From the NCBI GenBank assembly GCA_934255105.1, contig CAKQNH010000005.1, positions 1 through 24,348 of the forward strand: DNA of 24,348 nt, given 5' to 3'. Source of the DNA: an uncultured Pirellulaceae bacterium. Lineage in GTDB: Bacteria; Planctomycetota; Planctomycetia; Pirellulales; Pirellulaceae. The first letter of the stretch is position 1. Each line of letters begins with the position of its first letter. Below are positions 1 to 6,837 of this stretch, piece by piece. Under the pieces are notes generated by a model, which saw only the letters and a list, made by a program, of their open reading frames with translations, was not told where the DNA came from and did no database searches. The position numbers were made by a program, and so were the translations under genes.

Positions 1-1
1 G

Positions 2-832
2 CACGTGGCTTTCTCCAGCGAGAGCCTCAAAGTTGAAATCAAGTTCCGCTCAGGCGGCACGCGGGACCCACTGGTCGAGTCAATATTCAGTCGCTGCACC
101 AACCGCAAGATGTACGCCAGTGACCCGTTGGATCCGAGCTTGCTAAACCAATTAACTGCATCTTGCGCAGACTTTCCAGAAGTTCAAATCGACTGGTTGA
201 CAAGCAAGGACCACAAGCGGCGATTTGGAAAGTTGATCGCCAGTACCGATGCTTTAAGATTTCAGCATCGTCCCTTTCATGAAGAGCTCTTCCGGCAGTT
301 GCGATTCACAAAACAGCAGGCCGAATCGACGGCCGACGGTTTGGACCTGCGCACGCTGGAACTCCCCCCCGGCCTCTCGAGCATGTTGCCCCTGCTGCGC
401 AATTGGAAGGTGATGCGCGCAATTATCGCCATGAGAATGCTGCCTCTGCTGACCGTGCCCTCGTCGGTCAGCGTCCATAAGAGCGGCGCTATTGCCGTGC
501 TGTCGGTACCACAGGAGTTAGTCCACGATCCCCACGATCCAGCCCAAATCTTCGCCACTGGCGGTCGCGCCATCCAGCGTCTGTGGCTTGCCGGAACCGC
601 CGCCGAATTGTCGCTGCACCCACTGGGCAGCATTTCGATTTTTCTATTGACGGAAGTTTTAACGCCGGAAATGCGAGCAACCACCGACCGGACCCGCCTG
701 TCGCTCCTAGAGCTAATTCCTCGGTTGCGTGGACGATCTGTGCAGTTGGTATTTCGAGTAGGACGTAGTAAATCTCCAGCGATACGCTCCATGAGAAGGT
801 CTATTTCGGCTTGCCGTGACGAGCCGATTTGA
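2..832 (+). CDS. Nitroreductase-fold protein, 5' end outside window
   Basis: The frame is open to the left edge, so this is probably the C-terminal part of a longer protein; a GTG at position 5 is the first start-like codon but has no upstream room for a ribosome binding site. The visible part has an RCTNRKMY segment resembling the Arg-rich start of nitroreductase domains, a DGLDLRTLELP segment as I recall from Rv1355c/Acg-like proteins, and a late helix GRAIQRLWLAGTAAELSLHP resembling the dimer/FMN helix of the family. In Rv1355c-type proteins this domain follows a ThiF-like adenylating domain; whether that is so here cannot be seen. Likely an FMN-binding or degenerate cytoplasmic protein. 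It lies on the opposite strand to the glycan locus and ends at TGA 830-832. Family fairly likely, substrate unknown. Confidence 0.6.
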   Translation, partial: HVAFSSESLKVEIKFRSGGTRDPLVESIFSRCTNRKMYASDPLDPSLLNQLTASCADFPEVQIDWLTSKDHKRRFGKLIASTDALRFQHRPFHEELFRQLRFTKQQAESTADGLDLRTLELPPGLSSMLPLLRNWKVMRAIIAMRMLPLLTVPSSVSVHKSGAIAVLSVPQELVHDPHDPAQIFATGGRAIQRLWLAGTAAELSLHPLGSISIFLLTEVLTPEMRATTDRTRLSLLELIPRLRGRSVQLVFRVGRSKSPAIRSMRRSISACRDEPI

Positions 833-946
833 CGAGAGGCCAGTGGCCCCCATCGTCTCTGCTCAGGCTACCCACGCTACTGGAGGCACAACGGTTATCC
901 AGGATATAAATCAAAACCTAAAAGCTAACCAGTGGCCTAAAACGAA

Positions 947-973
947 AACAGGGTAGCCTAGAGCCACCCTGTT
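947..973 (-). terminator. Rho-independent terminator of the leftward PEP-CTERM gene
   Basis: An 8-bp perfect stem (947-954 with 966-973, core ACAGGGT/ACCCTGT) and an 11-nt loop. On the minus strand it is followed directly by TTTTCGTTTT. It lies about 40 nt after the stop codon at 1014-1016, the expected place for the end of that transcript. The plus-strand side has no T-run, so it is read as a minus-strand terminator only. Confidence 0.75.
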
Positions 974-1013
974 CGTCTTAATCGTCAATGTTCAAGTTGA
1001 ATTGGCGGTAGGA

Positions 1014-1889
1014 CTAATTCTTTCTGCGGCGACGAGCCAAAGTCAAACCGGAAAGACCGAGCCAAGCAACGATTGACGCTGGTTCTGGCACAACTGCGCC
1101 GTTAAACTGAACTGGGTCTTGGCTCTGCAACGGGAACTCCGAAGTAAAGGGGTTTCTTTTGACATTCCCTTGCAACGCAAACTCATTCAGAATCGATGCG
1201 TAGGTGCCAGGAAAGCGAGGAGTTGGTGCCTGAGTCTGATTGTCAGTGTAGCTGACTCCCAGACCGTCGTAGAGGAACTGCAGTGAGGCTGCGAATGCCG
1301 TCACATTCGCGGCTAACCCGTTGTCAGAAAGGGTTGCATACCCCTCAGAGGTCCAGAAATAATCTGTCCCGAATACCGAGCCAGGCTTAGCACCTATCAC
1401 AAGAGCAAGAGTTCCGTCTGTCGCAGAGGCCTCTCCTCCAGCAATCGTTGAGAAGCTGAAGTTTGGAGTGGTATCCTCATAGAAAGCTACCATCGCTCCA
1501 GCAATTCCCAGGGACGCACCGAAGGCTGCGCTTGGCCCAAACGTAAAATCGGAAAAGCTTAACGGTCCACCTGCAACTGCATTGACGCTGAGCACTTCCG
1601 TCTCGAAAATCCCGGTGAGCTCAAAACCACTCAGAGAGATATTCGGGTCGGCTGAATTGAGACCAGACGTGATGACAAATATACCGCGAATAGTATCACC
1701 CACGTCAAGTGTGCCGAGAGTCCCTGCATCGTGGTTTAGGTACTCATAGTTGGTTAACTTAAGCTGTGTAACCCCACCACTTAACAGTTGCGTTGCATTG
1801 GTTACGGAACCAGCCACCGCAGATTGCACAAAGCATGCGACCACGAAGGTCGTCAGCATGCTGACCGTAGCTAAACTATAAATTCTCAT
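1014..1889 (-). CDS. PEP-CTERM sorting domain protein (291 aa)
   Basis: A secreted protein with a hydrophobic N-terminal signal peptide (about residues 1-26, cleavage near SAVAG). The C-terminus is a classic PEP-CTERM signal: VPEPAS at about 268, a hydrophobic segment, then RRRRKN. In known systems the PEP-CTERM is recognised by an exosortase in the inner membrane and the mature protein is released to the surface or matrix, usually alongside polysaccharide production. The middle is Ser/Thr/Gly/Asn-rich and beta-predicted, without a domain I recognise. The ATG is preceded at 8 nt by GGAG, a good ribosome binding site. Its start lies 26 nt downstream of the small secreted gene ending at 1916, so the two are probably cotranscribed, and a terminator at 947-973 ends the unit. 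Role beyond secretion is unknown. Confidence 0.9.
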   Translation of the reverse strand: MRIYSLATVSMLTTFVVACFVQSAVAGSVTNATQLLSGGVTQLKLTNYEYLNHDAGTLGTLDVGDTIRGIFVITSGLNSADPNISLSGFELTGIFETEVLSVNAVAGGPLSFSDFTFGPSAAFGASLGIAGAMVAFYEDTTPNFSFSTIAGGEASATDGTLALVIGAKPGSVFGTDYFWTSEGYATLSDNGLAANVTAFAASLQFLYDGLGVSYTDNQTQAPTPRFPGTYASILNEFALQGNVKRNPFTSEFPLQSQDPVQFNGAVVPEPASIVAWLGLSGLTLARRRRKN

Positions 1890-1915
1890 TGTCTTAACTC
1901 CAAAAACGATTGAAT

Positions 1916-2272
1916 CTAAATACGAAAAACCTCTGTAGAATAATAGAGTTCAATCGGTACTTTTAGGAGTTCGATAGGAATTTGGTCAGGCAGTAGCAGC
2001 TCCCGCGGCAGCGCCACGGGTTCTGAACATTCATCCAAGTCAACAATGTGTCTATCACTCAGGTCAGCCATGATATGAACAGACTGAGCTAAAGCAACGT
2101 TACTGCCGCAACAGGTCTCTGGACCATCAGATAACGTTGACTGTGGACTGGGGGCTACATCGTCAGCTGTCTGACTCATGCCGCCTTCCCAAGTGCTGTA
2201 CATCACACCGGCCTGAACGGTACCGCCCAAGCAGATTAGAGTGAGGAACAGCAATAGAGTTTTGAGGTTCAT
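1916..2272 (-). CDS. Small secreted protein, unknown function (118 aa)
   Basis: The open frame begins at a TTG at 2308, but the ATG at 2272 gives a clean signal peptide (Lys at 4, hydrophobic residues 5-17, cleavage near VQA-G at 21/22), so I start it there; no strong ribosome binding site is visible. The mature part is about 97 residues, acidic and Pro/Ser-rich, with a CC pair (ETCCGS) and one further Cys (DECSE) that could form a disulfide. No PEP-CTERM or transmembrane segment follows. It sits 26 nt upstream of a PEP-CTERM gene on the same strand. The signal-peptide ending AGV(M/I) and overall size resemble the small protein encoded at 3289-3633 on the other strand. I do not recognise a family; it could be a short matrix or surface peptide. 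Confidence 0.6.
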   Translation of the reverse strand: MNLKTLLLFLTLICLGGTVQAGVMYSTWEGGMSQTADDVAPSPQSTLSDGPETCCGSNVALAQSVHIMADLSDRHIVDLDECSEPVALPRELLLPDQIPIELLKVPIELYYSTEVFRI

Positions 2273-2446
2273 GGTGTCGATTGTAGCAATTGTGACAAGC
2301 GATTGCAACCGGTTTTCAGTTCTTTTGGCGGTTTTGCTGTGGGTTTGTACCGCCCGTAAGGGGTGTTTGTCGCATTGGGAGTGAGTGCGATGAAGCGAGA
2401 ATTCGCAGGCCTCGCAGATCCCTATACCTCAGGTTGCATGCCGCTA

Positions 2447-3103
2447 CTATCCAACTGTAATTCGACGCGTGCGGCGGCGTGGGCAGGCAGCTAGTACAGC
2501 CCCGAGTAGAAATACCGTCAGTGATGTGGGCTCAGGCACTATTCGGGCCGAGTAGAACTGGAAGTATTCATTGGTGTTCCTATTGCCGTCATCTTCGCGA
2601 ACGGTTATCCGCGTAAATGGACTATCACTATAAAATCCGATGAATTTTGAAGTGTTAAAGGGACTGGTGCTGGTAAACGTAGCCGTACCGAGGCTGCTCG
2701 CGCCGTCGAAAAACTCGAGGGTGAACACGCTATCAATTCTGTCATCTTCGTAGTCAAATGCGAACGCAGTTTGAGGCGAGGAGAATAGCACGTTGAAATT
2801 TTCGTCACCATTCATGACATACACTTCACCCGGCAAGATAGACCCGGTCCAATTTCGGTAGGCGTGGGTTCCGGTCGGGGGGTGACCAATCCCAACGCCG
2901 TTCTGCAAGGTCATCAGGCGGCTACTGGAAACGATGTCGTTGTGCGTGAAGTTGGTGGTATTAAAGGCCTCTGGCGTGAGCGCGAAATCAGCTCTGCTAA
3001 TTGAAGACATGACGCCGGCCGAGGCCTGCTGGCCGATGCAGCTAATCAACAAAACTACACTGCAAGCAAGCGTCAGTCGCAATGAACGGGTTTGGGTGGT
3101 CAT
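2447..3103 (-). CDS. PEP-CTERM sorting domain protein (218 aa)
   Basis: The signal peptide spans about residues 1-29 (RSLRLTLACSVVLLI core, cleavage near ASA-G). The C-terminus has VPEPTS, a hydrophobic stretch (LTVFLLGAVLAAC) and a basic tail with RRRTRR, so it should be processed by an exosortase. The central part (about 90-190) has the alternating hydrophobic and aromatic pattern of a secreted beta-sandwich, including FAFDYEDD and FIGFYSDSPFTRITV, a pattern I know from other PEP-CTERM proteins. The start ATG has GAAGAG about 6 nt upstream. Its upstream region is shared with the divergent small gene at 3289, and a weak promoter (TTGACC 3179-3174, TATAAC 3154-3149, 19-nt spacing) can be drawn there. 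Function not assigned. Confidence 0.88.
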   Translation of the reverse strand: MTTQTRSLRLTLACSVVLLISCIGQQASAGVMSSISRADFALTPEAFNTTNFTHNDIVSSSRLMTLQNGVGIGHPPTGTHAYRNWTGSILPGEVYVMNGDENFNVLFSSPQTAFAFDYEDDRIDSVFTLEFFDGASSLGTATFTSTSPFNTSKFIGFYSDSPFTRITVREDDGNRNTNEYFQFYSARIVPEPTSLTVFLLGAVLAACPRRRTRRITVG

Positions 3104-3148
3104 GATGTCTCTTCAAGTTGACTTGTAGCGATTACAGAAGTTGTTCCT

Positions 3149-3281
3149 GTTATAGTAGCAGCTCCGGCATATTGGTCAATGGATATGCGACGTAGGGGGG
3201 GGCTGATCCTGCGTAAGTCGCTGACTTCTTTATCAATTTTAATGATAAAAGTATTGCACGCCCTCCGGAACTAGTTATATT
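3149..3281. promoter_or_regulatory. Divergent promoter region with inverted repeat and G8 tract
   Basis: This sits between two divergently transcribed secreted-protein genes. An inverted repeat TTTATCA (3229-3235) / TGATAAA (3243-3249) with a 7-nt spacer is operator-like and AT-rich. Rightward, TTGCAC (3254-3259) and TATATT (3276-3281) with 16-nt spacing would place transcription start almost on the ATG at 3289. Leftward, TTGACC (3179-3174) and TATAAC (3154-3149) have 19-nt spacing. A run of eight G (3195-3202) lies between them. The boxes are imperfect matches to sigma-70 consensus and planctomycete promoters are poorly known, so these are candidates only. Confidence 0.3.
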
Positions 3282-3288
3282 GGCGGAC

Positions 3289-3633
3289 ATGTCCCGGCTA
3301 GTCTGCATCCTATGTCTCGTCTTCTCAGTGCAGCTCAACAGCGCCCCTGTTGAAGCGGGAGTCATTTTAACTGCCGATTCAGCGTCCGTTAATGATGCTA
3401 ATTCCTTGCACGAGCAACCGAGTCCCGATAATCCGGAGCCTGCAGTGCAGTTCGACAACTTGCTTGGAATGAGCGGTAATGCAGGAGTTAGTCTGGTATC
3501 GCCAAGTATCGTGGGCCTGTCGCTTGAGTGCGTTGGGATTGACAGTTCAGCCGAGCTCTGTTGGCGCTGCGCTATAAAAAATAGCGTACTCCCGAGCCCT
3601 CCCCTGCTGGATGGCTTACTGAAACCTGCGTAA
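3289..3633 (+). CDS. Small secreted protein, unknown function (114 aa)
   Basis: The open frame can begin at TTG 3280, but ATG 3289 starts directly on a signal peptide (hydrophobic residues about 4-14, cleavage near VEA-G), so it is preferred. The mature part is about 90 residues, low in charge, with a Pro-rich patch (SPDNPEPA), two Cys close together (ELCWRC) plus one earlier, and a Pro/Leu-rich end (LPSPPLLDGLLKPA). I have seen similar Pro/Leu-rich ends on short planctomycete secreted proteins but cannot name a family. It lies 69 nt upstream of a PEP-CTERM gene on the same strand, mirroring the small-gene/PEP-CTERM pair at 1916-2272 and 1014-1889. Possible cotranscription. Coding status is likely but not proven. 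Confidence 0.6.
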   Translation: MSRLVCILCLVFSVQLNSAPVEAGVILTADSASVNDANSLHEQPSPDNPEPAVQFDNLLGMSGNAGVSLVSPSIVGLSLECVGIDSSAELCWRCAIKNSVLPSPPLLDGLLKPA

Positions 3634-3702
3634 GCACCACTCTGTACTAGCTTCAGAGAGATTTGTGTTTTTACGTTTTCAGTTTTCGAGGATAGCTTTC
3701 TA

Positions 3703-4491
3703 ATGTTTTGCTTTACAAAAAAATTTCAATCTTGTCTGCTGCGCGCTGCGAGCATTTCCGTAGCCGTGGCTGTGCTGGCGTTGGCTGCACCTGCAAGCCA
3801 TGCTGGTAATGTTACGAGCAACGTAATTATGGGTAGTGGTGTCGCGAACGGAGGTTTTACTGTTGCTCAGGCCGCTGGAATCGAATTGGGCCTGCGCGCC
3901 AAACTGCGATATGACGCATCCGGAGACCCTCAAAACATCTTTAATAATGTTGATGCTAATAATTATTATTTTGAGGCCGGCGTAGCACCGGGGCAGGCGT
4001 CATCGAAAGGTGTTTGGAATTACGAGTGGTCGATCAATACTGACCCCAATAGCAACAGTGGGTTCAAGTTGGCTGACTTGACATATACACTTGAGATGTC
4101 TTCGACCACTGGAGCTTCCTTTGGGCCTTTTGATCTAATTAATGGTCTCAACAATACAGCTGTTTGGTTTGACCATGCTATTGGAGACTCGTCAACGGCA
4201 TCTGGTGCCGGCACTGTTGCTACGTCGAACGCCAATTATATGAATCTGATTGCCGCGAACACATTGGCGCAAAACTCATGGCAGCCTGGCTTGTTTGCCT
4301 TTGTAAACCCTTATAATCCAACGCTGGCAGGTGTTTACACATTTACACTCTCCGCTTTCAGCGGATCACAGGTTCTTGCCTCAACCTCGATCAACGTTAT
4401 TGTTGGCCAGGTGCCTGAGCCAACCAGCCTGCTCATCTTTTCGTCTCTGGCGGGAGTGTTGATGGTTCCGGTTCGCCGTCGCAGAAGCTAG
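3703..4491 (+). CDS. PEP-CTERM sorting domain protein (262 aa)
   Basis: It has a Lys-containing N-region, a hydrophobic core and an Ala-rich signal peptide ending near SHA-G (about residue 35). The mature part opens with GSGVANGGFTV and IELGLRAKLRYD, has a WNYEWSINTD segment, and ends with beta-rich YTFTLSAFSGS before the VPEPTS signal, hydrophobic stretch and RRRRS tail. I recall this overall pattern from PEP-CTERM proteins of several marine bacteria, so it is probably a conserved family of secreted beta-sandwich proteins without a known activity. GAGGA lies 11 nt before the ATG. A strong terminator at 4534-4567 follows 42 nt after the stop. It is expected to be cleaved by an exosortase encoded elsewhere. 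Confidence 0.9.
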   Translation: MFCFTKKFQSCLLRAASISVAVAVLALAAPASHAGNVTSNVIMGSGVANGGFTVAQAAGIELGLRAKLRYDASGDPQNIFNNVDANNYYFEAGVAPGQASSKGVWNYEWSINTDPNSNSGFKLADLTYTLEMSSTTGASFGPFDLINGLNNTAVWFDHAIGDSSTASGAGTVATSNANYMNLIAANTLAQNSWQPGLFAFVNPYNPTLAGVYTFTLSAFSGSQVLASTSINVIVGQVPEPTSLLIFSSLAGVLMVPVRRRRS

Positions 4492-4533
4492 TGCCGGAAG
4501 CCTAATTCTCCGTTAGCAACATCGCTAAACTCG

Positions 4534-4567
4534 AAACAGCAGCCCAGTTTGGGTTGCTGTTTTTTTT
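4534..4567 (+). terminator. Rho-independent terminator after the rightward PEP-CTERM gene
   Basis: The stem is ACAGCAGCCC (4536-4545) with GGGTTGCTGT (4551-4560), one G-T pair and a 5-nt loop, extended by flanking A-T pairs and followed by a run of eight T (4560-4567). It is the clearest intrinsic terminator in the window and closes the 3289-4491 unit. Confidence 0.9.
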
Positions 4568-4740
4568 AAGGCATTAAGCAGAACAGAGACTGTACTGTGT
4601 TGACACTTCTATGCTCTATCAAGAACTATTCCCTGCCTCGGCACCCCGCGTCTACTCGCGGTAAAGCAACTTGACGAACTGTCAAGCCACTGGCAATGAA
4701 GGGAGTCGGGAGCAGCTAACACCGCTTGGTGGCTGGAGCA

Positions 4741-4772
4741 GCTGCGAGGTAGAGCAGCTGCGAGGTAGAGCA
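4741..4772. repeat. Two tandem copies of a 16-bp unit
   Basis: GCTGCGAGGTAGAGCA occurs twice without a break (4741-4756 and 4757-4772), and the bases just before (GCTGGAGCA, 4732-4740) look like a shortened third copy. It may be a slippage product. Confidence 0.85.
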
Positions 4773-4780
4773 TCCAATAC

Positions 4781-4795
4781 CGACGCGGAGCGTCG
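4781..4795. repeat. GC-rich hairpin, possible dispersed repeat element
   Basis: CGACGC and GCGTCG form a perfect 6-bp stem around GGA, flanked by GGCCACATTACGCATTCGCG. There is no T-run, so it is not a standard terminator. The look is that of a short REP-like intergenic element, but only one copy is in this window, so the repeat status is inference. Confidence 0.35.
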
Positions 4796-5051
4796 GGCCA
4801 CATTACGCATTCGCGTTGGTTGAGGCGGTTCGAGAGCAAGCCAATAACACGGCTAAGCCATCTTGATCGATGACGCAAAGTTGCTGGGCTGAGCGCCCGA
4901 TAGAGTTAGTTGAGCGTCGTGGACTCGCCGACGGCGATATTGCAAACGTTGTCGTTGCGCCATTGCCACCAGAGAATTCTTTCGTCGTTCGTGTATTTGG
5001 TAGTCCAACTACGAGCTGATTTGATTGGCATAGCGGTTTGGTCGCGTCAAC

Positions 5052-6446
5052 TTACCAGCGACGGTAAATCCTCAAACACAGCCATGCGCCAGCCAGGCAT
5101 CCGATAAGCCGCGTTACCAGGTCGGGCAAGCTGGGGTAGCGCGTGAGCGACATGATTTGCCCGGCTTCCGCGACTAGGCACACTCCACTACAAACCACAG
5201 TCGCTACGCCCCAGCCAAACCAGTTCGCGCGACAAGATGCCGCAGTCAATACCGCCAGTGCCCCCAGCGGGGCCGACCAAAAAAGCAAACGCATCAAGCT
5301 CGATAGATGTGTCCAGTTATTGCCGTCAAGTAATCCCACCAGGGCGTGCGGACCTAGTTCTTCGAGTCTATTACGGAGCGCCTGCGACGAATCGACGAAA
5401 TCAAACGGAGCCCAGGCTTCCAGGACGTAGAGCATCGCATAGAGCAAGGTGCCAACCGCCAGCAGGGGCGCTGCCCCGAAGCTCTGCGCTCGGACGATTG
5501 GAACTCCTCGAAGCAGCCAGTTCGAAGTCCAAGCTGCTGCCGCAGCGCCTACAGCCGAACCGACCGCGTCGTCGAGAGCTGTGGTGCGCGTTTCGATAAA
5601 GAATTGCGATATTTCTAAAAGCACTACCACCAGTGCTGCCAGCGCGGCTGCGGTGGCGCGCTGCAGTCGATTGGCGGGACCGTTTAGCCGCGCGGCGAGC
5701 CACAGACCGAGCGGACAGGCGGTGGCTGCGCTGACTCCTAGGGAATAGAGTACCTGCAGCGGCTGCGACTGCCAGTCTGAGAAGATCGTCAGCCCAAACT
5801 CGCCCGATCTCCATCTCGCCGCTAATTCAGAAGGCGATATAGCTGGGATAAAGGGCATCCACATCCATACCACATAGCCCGCAACGTACAGGTCGAGCAA
5901 AGCCCCGAACCGCGAGCGGCGTGTCTGTCGTCCCGCCACGCTGGCTACTCGGCTACTCACCCACGCTCCACCCCAGCAGGCCCCAGCAGCGCCTATTGCA
6001 CCTCCGAAAGCTTGAGCGGCCGAGTCGGCGCGCGAGACCACGCGGCCTCCCAGCCAGTGCTGACCGAGTTCCACCAGCACCCCCCAGCCCGCCACAGCCA
6101 CAACGACTACCACTGCACTCAACAAACGGCCTATGCCGGAATGAGCCGCTTTAAATCGCGATGGCTTCTGCTCGGCGGACGGTCTGCTCGGCTGCATCGC
6201 CAGCGTACCGAAAAAGCCGAATGGGATGCTGAGCAGCAAATTGACCGCTAGGTCGGTCTTCGATAGGTCGCCCCAATCGCCAGAATTCCACCATTCGCTC
6301 CAAGCACCCGCCAGCGTTGCCGAATGAAAGTCAAACGGATACCACGATCCAATCGCCACAAACCCAGCCCACGCGACTACGCTCATCCACCACCAGCGGC
6401 GATCGACCCGCTCCTCGTGCGCCGCGTTCAATTGTGGTTCAAGCAT
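5052..6446 (-). CDS. VanZ-like integral membrane protein with three VanZ modules (464 aa)
   Basis: A polytopic membrane protein. The open frame starts at TTG 6488, but the ATG at 6446 with GGA 9-11 nt upstream is preferred. It shows three copies of the VanZ signature E-x2-Q-x5-R-x5-D with identical spacing: E126/Q129/R135/D141, E278/Q281/R287/D293 and E427/Q430/R436/D442. Each copy is preceded by an aromatic-Pro-Phe motif (WYPFDF at 35, MPF at 197, WAPFDF at 345) and followed by a small-residue helix. Family members are usually a single module of roughly 120-200 residues. VanZ gives low-level teicoplanin resistance in enterococci by an unclear mechanism; VanZ-like proteins are common in exopolysaccharide loci, where their role is unknown. 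It is the last gene of the leftward locus, 391 nt after the preceding GT gene, so it may have its own promoter. Confidence 0.85.
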   Translation of the reverse strand: MLEPQLNAAHEERVDRRWWWMSVVAWAGFVAIGSWYPFDFHSATLAGAWSEWWNSGDWGDLSKTDLAVNLLLSIPFGFFGTLAMQPSRPSAEQKPSRFKAAHSGIGRLLSAVVVVVAVAGWGVLVELGQHWLGGRVVSRADSAAQAFGGAIGAAGACWGGAWVSSRVASVAGRQTRRSRFGALLDLYVAGYVVWMWMPFIPAISPSELAARWRSGEFGLTIFSDWQSQPLQVLYSLGVSAATACPLGLWLAARLNGPANRLQRATAAALAALVVVLLEISQFFIETRTTALDDAVGSAVGAAAAAWTSNWLLRGVPIVRAQSFGAAPLLAVGTLLYAMLYVLEAWAPFDFVDSSQALRNRLEELGPHALVGLLDGNNWTHLSSLMRLLFWSAPLGALAVLTAASCRANWFGWGVATVVCSGVCLVAEAGQIMSLTRYPSLPDLVTRLIGCLAGAWLCLRIYRRW

Positions 6447-6837
6447 TTTTAAATTCCAACAAGAGACCGCGGTTTGGACCCTCGCCAATGCCGAATGCTA
6501 CAGCAACCGCCTCATCCTGATTCTGCCTATGGTAGAGTGCCGCCAACTGAAATGGCGTAATCTTGTGGGATCAACCCATGCAATCAGGGTCAACTTTGCG
6601 TTAAGAAACATTGCGTTAAAAACAAACGCAGAGAAATCAGCCGTAAGTGCTATTATTTACTGTGTGCATTCAGTGTTCGAATTCGATTGGGTCCTCGACA
6701 GCTGAGTGCCTGCCGGAAGTGTGCCAAGGCCCCGTCAACGTTGCCTAAATCAGCGGAGGGGTCAGCGACTTATCCGACACTTCGGCGCGTACGCCACACG
6801 GCTGATACTACTAAGCCCCAGGTTTATGACAGATCAA
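6447..6837. other. Intergenic stretch between GT4 and VanZ genes
   Basis: A 391-nt gap with no complete gene. It holds a direct repeat TTGCGTTAA at 6596-6604 and 6611-6619 (15-bp period, about 1.5 helical turns) upstream of the VanZ-like gene, which could bind a regulator. A 38-codon minus-strand open stretch (6653-6769) reads partly like a TPR motif (LGNVDGALAHFRQALSC) but has no start and a stop just upstream. No clear terminator after the GT gene and no convincing promoter were found. Confidence 0.4.

Larger units (their letters stand above)
4568..5051. other. Gene-free stretch with repeat-like content
   Basis: About 480 nt lie between the terminator of the PEP-CTERM gene and the stop of the VanZ-like gene. 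Open frames on either strand (for example 4609-4878 minus) have no recognisable protein content, signal peptide or ribosome binding site. The stretch contains a 16-bp tandem duplication (4741-4772) and a GC-rich hairpin (4781-4795). It separates the secreted-protein island from the glycan locus. No terminator for the leftward VanZ gene could be identified. Confidence 0.5.

Noticed and set aside
364..370. C7 run inside the nitroreductase gene as a phase-variable tract
   Set aside because: The frame continues normally with family-like sequence on both sides; a 7-mer alone is weak evidence.
4609..4878. 89-codon minus-strand frame in the gap
   Set aside because: It runs through the 16-bp tandem repeat and hairpin, has no signal peptide or recognisable family, and its composition looks noncoding.
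5143..5814. Long overlapping frames on both strands inside the VanZ gene
   Set aside because: Ala/Arg/Ser-rich translations are frame shadows of a GC-rich membrane-protein gene; the VanZ motifs fix the true frame.
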